Made by a program: the position numbers and the translations under genes
The notes under the pieces: model-generated
The model's database searches: none
What the model was told of the DNA's origin: nothing
What the model saw: only the letters and a program-made list of their open reading frames with translations
Part shown: positions 26,360 through 36,082 of the stretch, one piece after another
How positions within the stretch are numbered: the stretch's first letter is position 1
How the letters are laid out: every line of letters starts with the position of its first letter
DNA from: Saccharophagus sp. K07
Lineage (GTDB): Bacteria > Pseudomonadota > Gammaproteobacteria > Pseudomonadales > Cellvibrionaceae
Direction of reading: 5' to 3'
DNA length: 64,000 nucleotides
Assembly: GCF_014336955.1 (NCBI RefSeq)
Contig: NZ_QRAI01000005.1
Coordinates: 62,001 to 126,000, forward strand

Positions 26360-26376
26360 GTGGTACGGGCTTTGAA
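26360..26376 (+). promoter_or_regulatory. Candidate sigma-54 promoter of the efflux operon
   Basis: TGGTACGGGCTTTGAA matches the sigma-54 consensus TGGCACGNNNNTTGCA at the right spacing; the deviations are T for C in TGGCAC and GA in place of GC at -12. It ends 33 bases before ATG 26409. An NtrC-type regulator gene in the same operon makes sigma-54 control likely. Confidence 0.6.
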
Positions 26377-26408
26377 ATGCGTATGGCAAACAAGTCCGGT
26401 TCACGTCT

Positions 26409-27686
26409 ATGAATATGAAAATTGCCGACACCTCTGCCCAGGATTTAGTTGTGGGGCAAGCAACTCGCAAGAGCAGGTTGATGCTGATTGTGGGAGGCGC
26501 TCTGCTGGTAATCGCGGTTGTTGGGTGGGCGGCTCATTATGTAGCGGATGTGTCACTGGCTGGGCAGGTGGTGGAGCGATCTGCGATTCGGGTTGCGACA
26601 GTGGAGCGCGGTACGCTGGTGCGTGAGGTGGTTTCGCAGGGGCGAATTGTGGCGGCGAACAGTCCTACATTGTTTAGCCCGGAACAGGGCTACATTGATT
26701 TGGCTGTTAAAGCCGGTGACAAAGTGGAGCGTGACCAAATCCTCGCCACAATTGTCAGCCCCGATTTGAATGAGTTATTAGCGCAGGAGACGGCCAATCT
26801 GACGCGTCTCGAAGCGGATCTCGGTCGGCAAAAAATAGAAGCCAAACGCCGCAATTTGGAATTGGAACAAATCATTGCCATGGCGCAAGTGAGCAAAAAA
26901 GCCATGGCGAGAGAAAAATTACGTGCGCAGCAGGCCATCAGCAAAAAATTGATCAGCCAACTGGAATACGAAAAAGCCGAAGATGATTTGGAGCGCGCTG
27001 AACTGGAGTTGGCACAGGCCAAACAAAATGGCGAACTCGCCAAAGAATCTTTGGCTTTTGATATTGAGTCGCTGACATTGCAGCTGAAACGCCAACAACT
27101 GCTGGTCGACGCATTGCGCCGCCGCGTCAATGAGTTAACGATTCGATCGCCTGTTGCTGGCATGGTGGGCAATGTGCAGGTGATCAACCGGCAAGCCGTT
27201 ATCGCTAATCAAGCGCTGATTACAGTGGTGGATTTGAGTGCATTTGAAGTGGAAGCGGTGGTACCAGAAGGCTTTGCGGATGAAATAGCGCCGCTGATGG
27301 AAGCGGAAATTACTTTAGGCGGAGCCGTTTATCCCGGCGTGGTTACTGCCATATCACCCGAGGTTGTGAATGGTGGTGTGAGCGCGCGCATTCGTTTTGC
27401 GAATGCATTGCCTGACAATCTCCGCCAGAGCCAACGCCTGACCGCCAGAATTATTCTGGAAAACAAACCTAATGCTTTGATCGTAAATCGCGGTTCTTTC
27501 TTCGATGGTTTTCGCGGTCATGTTTACAAATTGCAAAACAATAAAGCGCTGCGTGTACCTGTGGTGCTCGGTGGCTCAAGTCTAAAACACATGGAGATTG
27601 TGGATGGGTTGCAAGAAGGTGACAGCATTATCATCTCCTCTTTAACGACTTCCGCCACAGACGAACAAATCTTGATAACCAATTAA
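26409..27686 (+). CDS. HlyD/MacA-type periplasmic adaptor of an ABC efflux pump
   Basis: 425 residues. An N-terminal membrane anchor (LMLIVGGALLVIAVVGW, about 25-42) leads into the periplasm. A biotinyl-lipoyl-like half (about 85-120) is followed by a long coiled coil (about 120-240, rich in Leu, Glu and Lys), the second lipoyl half (TIRSPVAGMVGNVQVIN, about 248) and beta-barrel segments. Adaptors of this kind link an inner-membrane ABC transporter with an outer-membrane channel. The next genes supply the ATPase and permeases; no TolC-like gene is present here. Start ATG 26409 lacks a clear binding site; ATG 26415 is possible. Confidence 0.85.
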   Translation: MNMKIADTSAQDLVVGQATRKSRLMLIVGGALLVIAVVGWAAHYVADVSLAGQVVERSAIRVATVERGTLVREVVSQGRIVAANSPTLFSPEQGYIDLAVKAGDKVERDQILATIVSPDLNELLAQETANLTRLEADLGRQKIEAKRRNLELEQIIAMAQVSKKAMAREKLRAQQAISKKLISQLEYEKAEDDLERAELELAQAKQNGELAKESLAFDIESLTLQLKRQQLLVDALRRRVNELTIRSPVAGMVGNVQVINRQAVIANQALITVVDLSAFEVEAVVPEGFADEIAPLMEAEITLGGAVYPGVVTAISPEVVNGGVSARIRFANALPDNLRQSQRLTARIILENKPNALIVNRGSFFDGFRGHVYKLQNNKALRVPVVLGGSSLKHMEIVDGLQEGDSIIISSLTTSATDEQILITN

Positions 27687-27701
27687 TTCAGGGTGTTGCC
27701 A

Positions 27702-28450
27702 ATGTTGAAAATGCAATCCGTAAAAAAATATACCGAACCGATATGATTGAAACCCATGCTTTGCGCGATTTTAATCTGGAGGTGAAGGAGGGAGAGTTTG
27801 TCGCTGTAACAGGGCCCTCTGGTTCCGGCAAAACGACGTTTCTCAATATCGCCGGATTGTTGGAAACCTTTGAACAAGGACAGTATTTACTGGATGGACA
27901 GGACGTGAGTCGCTTGAGTGATAATGTCCGCTCAAAATTGCGCAATGAAAAAATTGGATTTATTTTTCAGGGTTTTAATCTGATCTCAGATCTCAATATT
28001 TTCGACAATGTTGATGTTCCCCTGCGATATCGCGGGTTTTCTGCGGCAGAACGAAAAAAACGGATTCTGAATGCGCTGGAGATGGTGGGGTTGGCCTCGC
28101 GCGCGCGCCATCTTCCGTCGCAGTTGTCGGGTGGTCAACAGCAGCGGGTGGCGATTGCCCGCGCGCTGGCAGGTGAACCCAAGTTTTTATTGGCGGATGA
28201 GCCAACTGGTAATCTCGATACTTTGATGGCGCGACAAGTCATGGAGATGCTCGAAGACATCAACAAAAATGGCATGACCATTGTGATGGTGACGCACGAT
28301 CCTGATTTGGCGCGACGCGCAAACCGCAATATTCAAATCGTGGACGGGCAAGTTACCGACTTTAAAATCTACGAATCCTATGTCGATTCTGATAGCGCAA
28401 GAAATGCGGATGTGGCGAGCGCAAACAAATCCGCAACTCAAACGATTTAG
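27702..28450 (+). CDS. ABC transporter ATPase (LolD/MacB type), N-terminal frameshift
   Basis: ATP-binding subunit with Walker A VTGPSGSGKTTFLNIAG, Q-loop, signature LSGGQQQRVAIARAL and Walker B FLLADEPTGNLD, all intact. ATG 27743 gives 235 residues but lacks the usual first strand. The missing start is found at ATG 27702 (MLKMQSVKK), which reaches TGA because the A-run at 27722-27728 has seven As; eight would give KKIYRTDMIETHALRDF, exactly the family pattern. Either one A was lost in sequencing or the real protein starts at 27743 without it. It would power the two permeases downstream. Confidence 0.85.
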
Positions 28451-28465
28451 TCGGGAGCCAAAAAC

Positions 28466-29778
28466 ATGTGGCGATATTATTTGCGATTATCCTTGCTTAG
28501 CCTGCGTAAAACTCCGGTCTTGTCGCTGTTGATGGTACTTGCCACCGCTGTTGGTATTGCAGCCAATCTTACGATTCTGACCATGCATTCCGTGGTTTCG
28601 AGCAATCCTTTGGCCCATAAAAACGAGCGTGTTTTTGCCGTTCAGCTCAATGCCTGGAACCCTGACGTGGAGTATTTCAGTCTTAATGCTATTCCACCTC
28701 AAGTGACTTATCAGGATGCCAAGGCGCTTTATGACGCCCAGGTGGCAGATGAAATTGTCGTGATGCGCAAGGCGGGCACCATTATTCAGCTGCCGGATTC
28801 GTCAGAGACGTCATCGGCCTACAATACCCGTATGACAACGCGCGATTTTTTCAGCATGTTCGATGTGCAATTCATCTATGTGGGGCTTGGAGTAAAAATG
28901 CGGATGAAGGTCCCGAGCATGTGATTGTGATCAGTGAGGGGCTTAATAATAAATTTTTTAAAGGGGAGAACAGCTTGGGCAAGGCGCTATTGCTGGATGG
29001 CGAAATCTTTACGGTGGTGGGTGTGGTCAGTGAGAAATGGCAAGTTGTGCCCAATGTTTATGACCTGAATAATCTCCCATTTGAAAACGCACCAGAAGCC
29101 TATATTCCATTCTTTTTTGTTGCCTCTAAAGCCTTTCAATCCTGGGGGAATGCGCAGAGTTGGTTGGATGAAAACATCCGAACCTACGAAGACTTTTTGC
29201 AAAGCGAGACGATTTGGATACAAGCCTGGGTGGGCCTCAACTCTGCTGAGAAAAAGCAGGAGTTTACACAATTCCTGGATAACTATATTTCCACACAAAA
29301 AGAGCGAGGCCGGTTTAAGCGTTCGCCTGGATATCAACTGAATACTCCGCAAGAGTGGTTGGAGATTAACAATGTAGTGTCTAAAGACAACAAACAATTG
29401 TTAGTGCTTTCCTTTGTTTTTCTGGCGATTTGTCTGGTCAATAGCACTGTTTTGATGCTCGCTAAATTTCTGCGCAAAGTGCCTGAGGCGGGTATCAGGC
29501 GGGCTCTTGGTGCGAGTCGTTATTCGATATTTTTCCAGCACTTGACCGAAGCCTTTATGGTCGGAACGGCTGGAGCTTTGCTCGGTTTGTTTTTGTCAAT
29601 TGGCGGGCTATCTGCGGTGCGATCACTTTATAACAACTATGAAAACGTTGCTGTTTTTAACGGTGTTACGGTCGCGGCTGCACTTTTGCTCGCTTTGGTG
29701 GCAAGCCTGTGCAGCGGTTTTCTTCCTGCTTGGCGGGTGAGTCATGCTGCCCCCGCCAAATATCTAAAAACCCAATGA
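28466..29778 (+). pseudogene. ABC permease, FtsX/MacB type, split by a frameshift
   Basis: The N-terminal part (28466-28924) has the first membrane helix (LSLLMVLATAVGIAANLTIL) and the start of the MacB-like periplasmic domain. The C-terminal part (28921-29778) has the rest of the domain and three helices with the PEAGIRRALGAS loop and a final FLPAWRVSHAAPAKYL. A fifth G in the run at 28882-28885 would join them as FIYVGAWSKNADEGPEHVIVIS. About 437 residues when repaired, normal for the family. A sequencing error is as likely as a real mutation. Confidence 0.8.
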
Positions 29779-29797
29779 CACAAGCCAGGATAATTTT

Positions 29798-31003
29798 ATG
29801 TTGGATATTATGCCGATATTGAAAAGTTTGTGGCGCAATAAAACCGGGCCACTCTTGATTATTCTTCAGCTCTCACTCACTGTCGCCGTTGTGAGTACAG
29901 CATTGTTTGTGGTCGGTGAGCGACTAGAAAATATAGGACGTCCGAGCGGCTTGGCAGAAGAGGAAATATTCAGGGTCTGGATGCGACAAAGTTCTTCGGG
30001 CGCCGATATAGAGCAAATCGCAAAAAGGGATATGGAAATTATTCGCGCAATGCCAGGTGTTATCGACGCGACGCCCATATCCTATGTCCCTATATCGGGA
30101 GCCGGAAGTTCTTGGTTACTTTTCAAAAGCCTGGAAGAGAAGGTGACGGATTTTCCCAGTGCAATTTACGAGATGAGCGATCATGGTTTGTCGACGCTCG
30201 GGCTGGAATTGATAGAGGGTCGGAATTTCAATGCAAACGAAATTCAATATTATGAGAGGGAGAATACGCCGGAGCAGTCGATAACTATCATTACCAAAGA
30301 TCTTGCCAATAAGCTATTTCCAGACGATTCCGCGGTTGGGAAAGTGATATATATGGGAAATATGCAGTTGACGATTGTCGGAATCGTTGAGCGCTTGATG
30401 GGGCCGTGGCCAGATGCTGAATTCGCAACCAGCTCAGCAATTCTTCCTGATATTGTGAAAGAAAATTCTCTCAATTATCTCGTGCGGGCCGATCGCAATC
30501 AGCGAGACGCCGTGATGCATTCGGTGGTGGAAAAGTTGCGCTCTATTGATAGTACTCGTTTGATTGTGGACGAAAAATCAATCGCACAAATCAAGCGTGA
30601 AACATACTCCAGTGATTATGCCATGATCAAAATCCTGTCTCTTGTCATATTCCTGCTGGTCTTTGTCAATGCGCTGGGAATTGTTGGGCTGACGACATTC
30701 TGGGTAAATCAGCGGCGCAAACAAATTGGAATTCGACGCGCGCTTGGCTCCACCAAGGCGGGCGTGATGCGTTATTTTATGGTGGAAAATGTTGTTCTGG
30801 TCGTATTCGCAGCGGTTATTGGTACTATGATCGCTTATGTAAATAGCAGCTATATGGTCCGAACCCACGGTATGAGTCTTCTTCCAATAGAGTATGTTGT
30901 GATTACTGTGCTGTTTTTATTGTTGGTAACTATGCTGGCGGCTTATTTGCCGATTCGAAAGGCTGCGCAGATTTCACCCGTTGTAGCTGTTGCCAACGTT
31001 TGA
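29798..31003 (+). CDS. ABC permease, FtsX/MacB type
   Basis: 401 residues, intact. One N-terminal helix (LLIILQLSLTVAVVSTALFV), a periplasmic MacB-like domain (about 45-275) and three C-terminal helices with the QRRKQIGIRRALGSTKAG loop typical of FtsX-type permeases. It pairs with the preceding permease as a heterodimer on one ATPase. These mechanotransmission exporters expel antibiotics, peptides or lipids from the periplasm; substrate not readable. Lies 19 bases after the first permease. Confidence 0.88.
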   Translation: MLDIMPILKSLWRNKTGPLLIILQLSLTVAVVSTALFVVGERLENIGRPSGLAEEEIFRVWMRQSSSGADIEQIAKRDMEIIRAMPGVIDATPISYVPISGAGSSWLLFKSLEEKVTDFPSAIYEMSDHGLSTLGLELIEGRNFNANEIQYYERENTPEQSITIITKDLANKLFPDDSAVGKVIYMGNMQLTIVGIVERLMGPWPDAEFATSSAILPDIVKENSLNYLVRADRNQRDAVMHSVVEKLRSIDSTRLIVDEKSIAQIKRETYSSDYAMIKILSLVIFLLVFVNALGIVGLTTFWVNQRRKQIGIRRALGSTKAGVMRYFMVENVVLVVFAAVIGTMIAYVNSSYMVRTHGMSLLPIEYVVITVLFLLLVTMLAAYLPIRKAAQISPVVAVANV

Positions 31004-31040
31004 TCTGGGTGAGCTGCAGTGTTTAATTTGGGTAATCTCT

Positions 31041-32395
31041 ATGGCTCAAAAAGTTTTGATTGTCGATGACAATCCCGCGGTTGGAAAAGCACTGCATTTG
31101 CTGCTGAGCGTGCATGACATTGCAGCGGAAATTGCACTGACACCGCAGGCAGCATGCAAGCGTTTGGAGGAGGACGGCAGCATTGCGCTGGTTGTTCAGG
31201 ATATGAATTTTTCCGAGGCCACCACGTCGGGCGAAGAGGGTAAAGCCCTTTTTTATAGGCTCAGGCTAATTCGACCGGATATTCCCATTATTTTAATCAC
31301 CGCCTGGACACAGCTTGAAACCGCCATTGAGCTGGTGAAGAGCGGGGCGGCGGATTATGTCGCCAAACCCTGGGATGATATTAAGTTGGTGACAACGATT
31401 AAAAATCTATTGGAGTTGGCCGACCTGCAACAGCAGCAGCGATTGCAAGCGCAAACACAATTAAATGAAAAAGCCCGTTTGTTGGAAAGCGCCAATCTTT
31501 GTGGACTTGTTTACCAAAGCGCTTCAATGCATGCGCTAGTTACCCTGGCGGTAAAAATTGCCCGTTCCGATGCACCTGTGCTGATTACCGGGCCCAATGG
31601 TTCGGGCAAGGAGAAAATTGCCCAAATTATTCAGGCCAATTCAGGGTAAATAGCGGGCCATTTGTATGTGTCAATGTCGGTGCCTTACCGCAGGAATTAA
31701 TCGAGGCGGAATTGTTTGGAGCGGAAGCAGGGGCTTATACCGGCATTAACAAACGGCGTATTGGCCGTTTTGAGGCGGCTGATGGCGGAACCTTGTTTTT
31801 GGACGAATTAGGCAATCTGTCTGCTACTGGCCAGGCCAAATTGTTGCGAGTTTTACAAACAGGTGAGTTTGAACGTTTGGGTTCCAGCGAGACCCGGCGT
31901 TGTAAAGTGCGGGTTATCAGTGCAACCAATACCAATCTGGAACTCGCAATCAAAAAGGGCGAGTTTCGCGAAGATTTGTTATATCGCCTGAATGTGTTTG
32001 AGTTGAAAGTCCCTCCTCTAGAGGAGCGCAAAGAAGACATACTGCCGCTGATACACCATTTTTTTCATGGCAAAGCGCAGCTGGATGATTCGGTTTTACA
32101 CGCGCTGCGTTGTTATTCGTGGCCGGGAAATGTGCGTGAACTGGAGAACGCTTGTCAGCGCGCGCAAATCTTGAATGAAGGGGGAAAACTCCAGCTTAAA
32201 GACTTTGGATTGCCCATAGATGAGGCTGTAATAGACAGTTACAAGCCAGTTATTGCAGAACCCTCGCGTGAAGTGATTGAAATGGTGCTGAAGCAAAATC
32301 AGGGGGTTGTCGCACAGGCTGCACGGCAACTGGGTTTTTCTCGCCAAGCTCTCTATCGTCGATTGGAAAAATACAAAATTGAACTCAATTCGTAA
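31041..32395 (+). pseudogene. NtrC-type sigma-54 response regulator, split by a frameshift
   Basis: The receiver domain (from MAQKVLIVDDNPAVGK; phospho-acceptor Asp in VVQDMNF; KPWDD) and the Walker A region (GPNGSGKEKIAQ) are in one frame ending at 31649. The rest, with GAYTGI (GAFTGA loop), Walker B GGTLFLDELGN, ATNTNL and a Fis-type HTH (VAQAARQLGFSRQALYRRLE), is in the next. One more G in GGG at 31644-31646 gives the joined reading NSGVNSGPFV and a protein of about 451 residues. It likely activates the -24/-12 promoter at 26360. The GAYTGI variant is unusual in the sigma-54-contacting loop. Confidence 0.82.
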
Positions 32396-33704
32396 AACCA
32401 TCTCACTTGAAGGAAAGCTTTGCGCGATAGTGACGCTATCGATCACTATCGGTTTGGGAATTTTGGTTGCTTTTTCGAAATTAATTGATGACTTATGGGT
32501 GGCATTGGTGGTCGCTCTGCCGGTTGCGCTGGCAGTCTCAACCTGGTTGGTGAGCAAGTTGGCGCAGCATCAAAAAATCAAAATCAGCGCTATCCAGAAC
32601 GGCATGCTGAACCTGCTGGATAACGATTTTAGTGTAAGCATCTTCAATACAGGCAAGGACGAACTCAGCGAAATCATTGCTGTTTTTAATCAGCTTTCAG
32701 AAAAAATGCGTAACGAGCGGCAGCACGTATATCAGCGCGAATTGCTGCTGGATATGATCATTCAAAACTCCAACATGGGGGTTGTTCTTATAGATCAAGA
32801 AGATCGAGTGATTTATTCCAATAGTTTTGCCAAGGAAATGCTCAATGCTGGCAAACCGATTAACGGCATGTGCCTGTCCGACGCGATCAAAGCTACGCCA
32901 GACTTACTGAGAGAAAGGATTGCGCAAAGACAAGATGGGTTATTCCGGGTGAAAGAAAGCTCCGGCGATGAGCTTTATCACATGACCACAGGAAGTTTTA
33001 TGTTTAATGTGCGCAAACATGAGGTGATATTGATCAAGCGTATGACGTTCGAACTCCATCGCCAGGAGGCAATGATCTGGAAAAAAGTCATTCGTACGGT
33101 TACTCATGAGTTGAATAATTCCCTAGCGCCGATCTCCTCAATGGCGCATTCCGGCGAGCGGCTGGTCGAACAAGGAAAATATGATCAGTTGAGTGTGGTA
33201 TTTGAAACCATTGGCGAGCGCGCTCAGCATCTCAAACACTTTGTCGATGGCTACGCGCGAATTGCCAAATTGCCAACGCCAGAAAAGAAGCGAGTGGATT
33301 GGTCGGAGTTTATTAAAAAGCTGTCTGTAGCTTTGGAATTTCGTTTTGACGGGAATATGCCTTCTGCTCCGGGATATTTTGACCCGGTGCAGATTCAGCA
33401 AGTGATTACCAATCTGCTAAAAAATGCCCACGAATCTGGCTCAGCCTCAGATGAAATCTGGTTGGCGATAGAGCAAAACAGCCAATACTGCGTGTTACGG
33501 GTTTTGGATCGCGGCACCGGCATGTCAGCAAACACCATGGAACATGCGCTGCTGCCTTTCTACACCACCAAACAATCGGGCAGCGGAATTGGTTTATCGC
33601 TGTGTCGCGAGATCGTGGATGCCCACGGCGGGCAGATTTCCTTGGAGAACAGAAATGGTGGCGGAGTTTGTGTAAGGGTCTTACTGCCGAATGCTCCCAG
33701 ATAA
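32379..33704 (+). CDS. Sensor histidine kinase of the efflux operon
   Basis: About 441 residues from TTG 32379, overlapping the regulator's end by 17 bases; no ATG with the first membrane helix is available in frame. Two adjacent helices (about 12-52) with almost no periplasmic loop, a HAMP-like linker, PAS (QNSNMGVVLIDQEDRVIYSN, about 128), HisKA box TVTHELNNSLAPISS, and HATPase boxes LLKNAHESGS, DRGTGMS and GSGIGLSLCREIVDAHGG. A short-loop kinase probably senses a membrane or cytoplasmic signal. Partner is the adjacent NtrC-type regulator. Confidence 0.88.
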   Translation: MNSIRKTISLEGKLCAIVTLSITIGLGILVAFSKLIDDLWVALVVALPVALAVSTWLVSKLAQHQKIKISAIQNGMLNLLDNDFSVSIFNTGKDELSEIIAVFNQLSEKMRNERQHVYQRELLLDMIIQNSNMGVVLIDQEDRVIYSNSFAKEMLNAGKPINGMCLSDAIKATPDLLRERIAQRQDGLFRVKESSGDELYHMTTGSFMFNVRKHEVILIKRMTFELHRQEAMIWKKVIRTVTHELNNSLAPISSMAHSGERLVEQGKYDQLSVVFETIGERAQHLKHFVDGYARIAKLPTPEKKRVDWSEFIKKLSVALEFRFDGNMPSAPGYFDPVQIQQVITNLLKNAHESGSASDEIWLAIEQNSQYCVLRVLDRGTGMSANTMEHALLPFYTTKQSGSGIGLSLCREIVDAHGGQISLENRNGGGVCVRVLLPNAPR

Positions 33705-33740
33705 AAAAAATCCCGGTTTGGTAACCAAACCGGGATTTTT
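33703..33740. terminator. Bidirectional terminator
   Basis: AAAAAAAATCCCGGTTTGG-TA-CCAAACCGGGATTTTTG: near-perfect hairpin with A-run before and T-run after, serving the kinase gene (+) and the convergent xylanase gene (-). Confidence 0.9.
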
Positions 33741-33760
33741 GTTTACTCAGGATTGATTGA

Positions 33761-35356
33761 TTACTGTTTTACAACCAGTCGGCGAGACAGGAGCAGAGCG
33801 CCCATCATCAGCAGGAACAGAGCACCGTTGCTGCCGCCGCCAGTATTGCCATTGCCACCGCCGTTGTTGTTGCCGCCGGAGGAAGAGCTGCTGGAGCTGC
33901 TGCTAGATGAGCTGCTGCTAGAGCTGGAAGAACTGCTGCTAGAGCTGCTTGAAGAGCTGCTGGAAGACGAGCTGGAGCTGGAAGAGCTGCTAGCTGACTT
34001 GGTTACCAACAGTGAGCTCAGGGTTGCGTTGTCAGTGTTAGTAGTCAACACAACGTCCAGTTTGCCGTCGGTTACGGTTACGTCAAAGGTCTTCTTCATT
34101 ACAGTGTTGGCGCCAACTTCTGCATAGATATCGACGTTGCGCATTACTTGCTGGCCTTCGATAGCAACGTTGAAAGAACGCGAGTTAGAGGCAGTCCAGT
34201 ACATCTCAACAAAGCCCAATTCAACAGTGTAAGCACCGTTGGTAACAGGGATAGACGCACTGAAGTCACCGTAGAGCTCGGTTTTGTAAACGTCGTTGTT
34301 GCCGCCAGTAATGTTCGCTGTAGTGGAGTTCGGCTGACCGCCTGTCATATAGAGGTTAGGCGCGTAGTAGATGTTGCCGATCTGAACTGCGGGGCCATCG
34401 CTACCTACGTTAACCGCTGCAATAACGTTGGATGGGTTGGCTGGGTGCCAGCCGACAGTTTTGTCGGTTACAGTACAAGCTTTGCCGTTCTCCATACCCA
34501 TGCCGCTACCAATCGGGTCTTCAGAGCGGATATGACAGCAAACAGGTACGCCACCTACTTCACCACATGCTGGGCCTTGGTTACCGCCGCCGCCACCTGC
34601 ACCTTCACTGATCCACAGCTCGGAGTTACCGGAGGAGTTTCTGTTGCCATCGTAACCTTCGGTAGCGAGAACCATGTAGTAATGGTCATCACCCAGTCTC
34701 ATGCCGGCGTTAGCCCAGGCTTGGAAGTGCGCGCCCACGTCGATGGAGCCTTGAACCTGACCCCAGGGCAGCGGGTTTTGGCGTACGCTGAAGAACTGCT
34801 TGAATGTGGAAGTACCAGAAATAGAAGGCTGGTTGGTACGAGTACACTGAGTCAAGTCGTAAGCCACACCGCCGATAGTAACGGTTCCTTTGCGGCCGTC
34901 ACCGTTACCGCCGCCGCCAACTACACCGCCGCCACCACCGCAGTTAGCTGGGTTGTAGGAGCCGTAACTCTCAACTACGTAATACTCAACTTCTGTTGGG
35001 ACGCGAGTCCATCCGTAAAGTGCCAGATATGAGTTTGAGGAGTTGCGCTGGCGGCCAGAGTTGAATGAACCGCGGTAATTAACGATTCGCGGACCGCCTG
35101 GGTTCCAGCCCAGTCCACCTACCCAGTTAAAGACGTTGCTCCATTCAGTCTTGTAATAGCCGGGTTCACCGCAGGTAATGCTTACTCGGTTGCCGTTTTC
35201 CTGCTTCCAGAATGAATAGTAGAAGCCGTTGTGAGTACCGACCGCGTTGTTGGAGTTGTTAAGTACGCCGGTACAAGCGTTCGCTGAGGAAAAACTCATC
35301 AAAGCAGCACATGCCGTCACTGCTGCAAGTGAGCTTTTAAGTTTGAAAAAACTCAT
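33761..35356 (-). CDS. Secreted multi-domain GH11 endo-xylanase with GlyGly-CTERM
   Basis: 531 residues. Signal peptide with cleavage after SSANA. GH11 domain about 27-260: nucleophile Glu in EVEYYVVESYG, acid/base Glu in VLATEGY. A glycine-rich stretch (about 145-160: NCGGGGGVVGGGG) interrupts the GH11 core before KGTVTIGG. Then a cysteine-rich CBM10-like module (about 268-305: VCCHIRSEDPIG, ENGKAC) and a malectin-like/CBM57 module (about 320-450: YKTELYGDFSASIPV, FVEMYWTASNSR). A run of roughly 40 serines leads to GGGSNGALFLLMMGALLLS-RR, a GlyGly-CTERM sorting tail for rhombosortase processing and surface delivery. It would cut xylan outside the cell. GCGGGG lies upstream of the ATG. Confidence 0.92.
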   Translation of the reverse strand: MSFFKLKSSLAAVTACAALMSFSSANACTGVLNNSNNAVGTHNGFYYSFWKQENGNRVSITCGEPGYYKTEWSNVFNWVGGLGWNPGGPRIVNYRGSFNSGRQRNSSNSYLALYGWTRVPTEVEYYVVESYGSYNPANCGGGGGVVGGGGNGDGRKGTVTIGGVAYDLTQCTRTNQPSISGTSTFKQFFSVRQNPLPWGQVQGSIDVGAHFQAWANAGMRLGDDHYYMVLATEGYDGNRNSSGNSELWISEGAGGGGGNQGPACGEVGGVPVCCHIRSEDPIGSGMGMENGKACTVTDKTVGWHPANPSNVIAAVNVGSDGPAVQIGNIYYAPNLYMTGGQPNSTTANITGGNNDVYKTELYGDFSASIPVTNGAYTVELGFVEMYWTASNSRSFNVAIEGQQVMRNVDIYAEVGANTVMKKTFDVTVTDGKLDVVLTTNTDNATLSSLLVTKSASSSSSSSSSSSSSSSSSSSSSSSSSSSSSSSSSSSSSSGGNNNGGGNGNTGGGSNGALFLLMMGALLLSRRLVVKQ

Positions 35357-35698
35357 AGGGAAACCCCGCCTAATGAATATTTGCTGTTTATTGAAAATAG
35401 GAGGAGCATCTTCGCTCCGGGTGAGGCATTCCGATCGAACGAGCCATCGTTATTGTTAACTTGCTCCACCCGGACCGCACTGCCGCGGCGACCGACAAAT
35501 ACAACCGTCGCGTCGAACATGCCTTAGAACCAATCTACGTAGATATTGAAATTTGGTATGTGCGCCATTTCTTCCTTTTGTCATATCATCAAATAAAGCA
35601 AAGATTTGGTTAAAAAATTGCCAACTTGCGCATGGTCATATTGACTCTAAAGCCGTGTTTTTACACAAAAAAATGCCCAAAGGATTAATAAAGCAGAC
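35357..35698. other. Intergenic region upstream of the xylanase
   Basis: 342 bases holding the leader and promoter of the minus-strand xylanase gene. AT-rich patches (about 35580-35680) could hold a promoter or catabolite-control site but no convincing hexamer pair or operator is seen, and no gene. Confidence 0.4.
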
Positions 35699-36082
35699 TT
35701 ACCGTCGCTTGCTTTTTTTGCACTTGGTGGCCTTGGCAGTTACAAAATCCCCCAGTTGTACAACCTCTTTTTTCATGTCGGGAAGATAAAAACTAATCAC
35801 TTCGCCGGCATAGGCTTCGCCGTCAACTTCTTCCCCTTCTCTCAGATCCTCCACAAGCAAGATGCGAGCAACCGCTTGCAACACTTCTTTTCCGTTGCGT
35901 CTCACAACAAATACATCATCGTGGGAAATGCATCCCTCTTCGGCAGTCCCAGTGATAGAAACACCTCGCAGGACGATTCCATTCAATTCGTCGATACGGT
36001 CGATTTTCATTCTGAAATCAGTTGCGTTAGCGCTAACCCCGGTAGCCAACAAGCCTGCCAAAATGATGGTTCTTAAAATCAT
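35699..36082 (-). CDS. Small secreted protein of unknown function
   Basis: 127 residues from ATG 36082 (CGGAG nine bases upstream; the longer frame to 36247 has no binding site). Signal peptide MILRTIILAGLLATGVSANA with likely cleavage before TDFRMK. Mature part about 106 residues with two cysteines (EEGCISHDD and TKCKKSKR), ending in a strongly basic tail KCKKSKRR. No family recognised. It is separated from the xylanase by 342 bases, so probably independent. Confidence 0.7.
   Translation of the reverse strand: MILRTIILAGLLATGVSANATDFRMKIDRIDELNGIVLRGVSITGTAEEGCISHDDVFVVRRNGKEVLQAVARILLVEDLREGEEVDGEAYAGEVISFYLPDMKKEVVQLGDFVTAKATKCKKSKRR

Noticed and set aside
33753-34127. Plus-strand open frame rich in Leu, Glu and Pro
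   Set aside because: It is the antisense of the poly-serine linker and sorting tail of the xylanase; composition is a direct shadow of Ser codons.
34148-35032. 294-codon plus-strand frame opposite the xylanase
   Set aside because: The minus strand has the clear GH11 and malectin-like domains; this frame has no family features.
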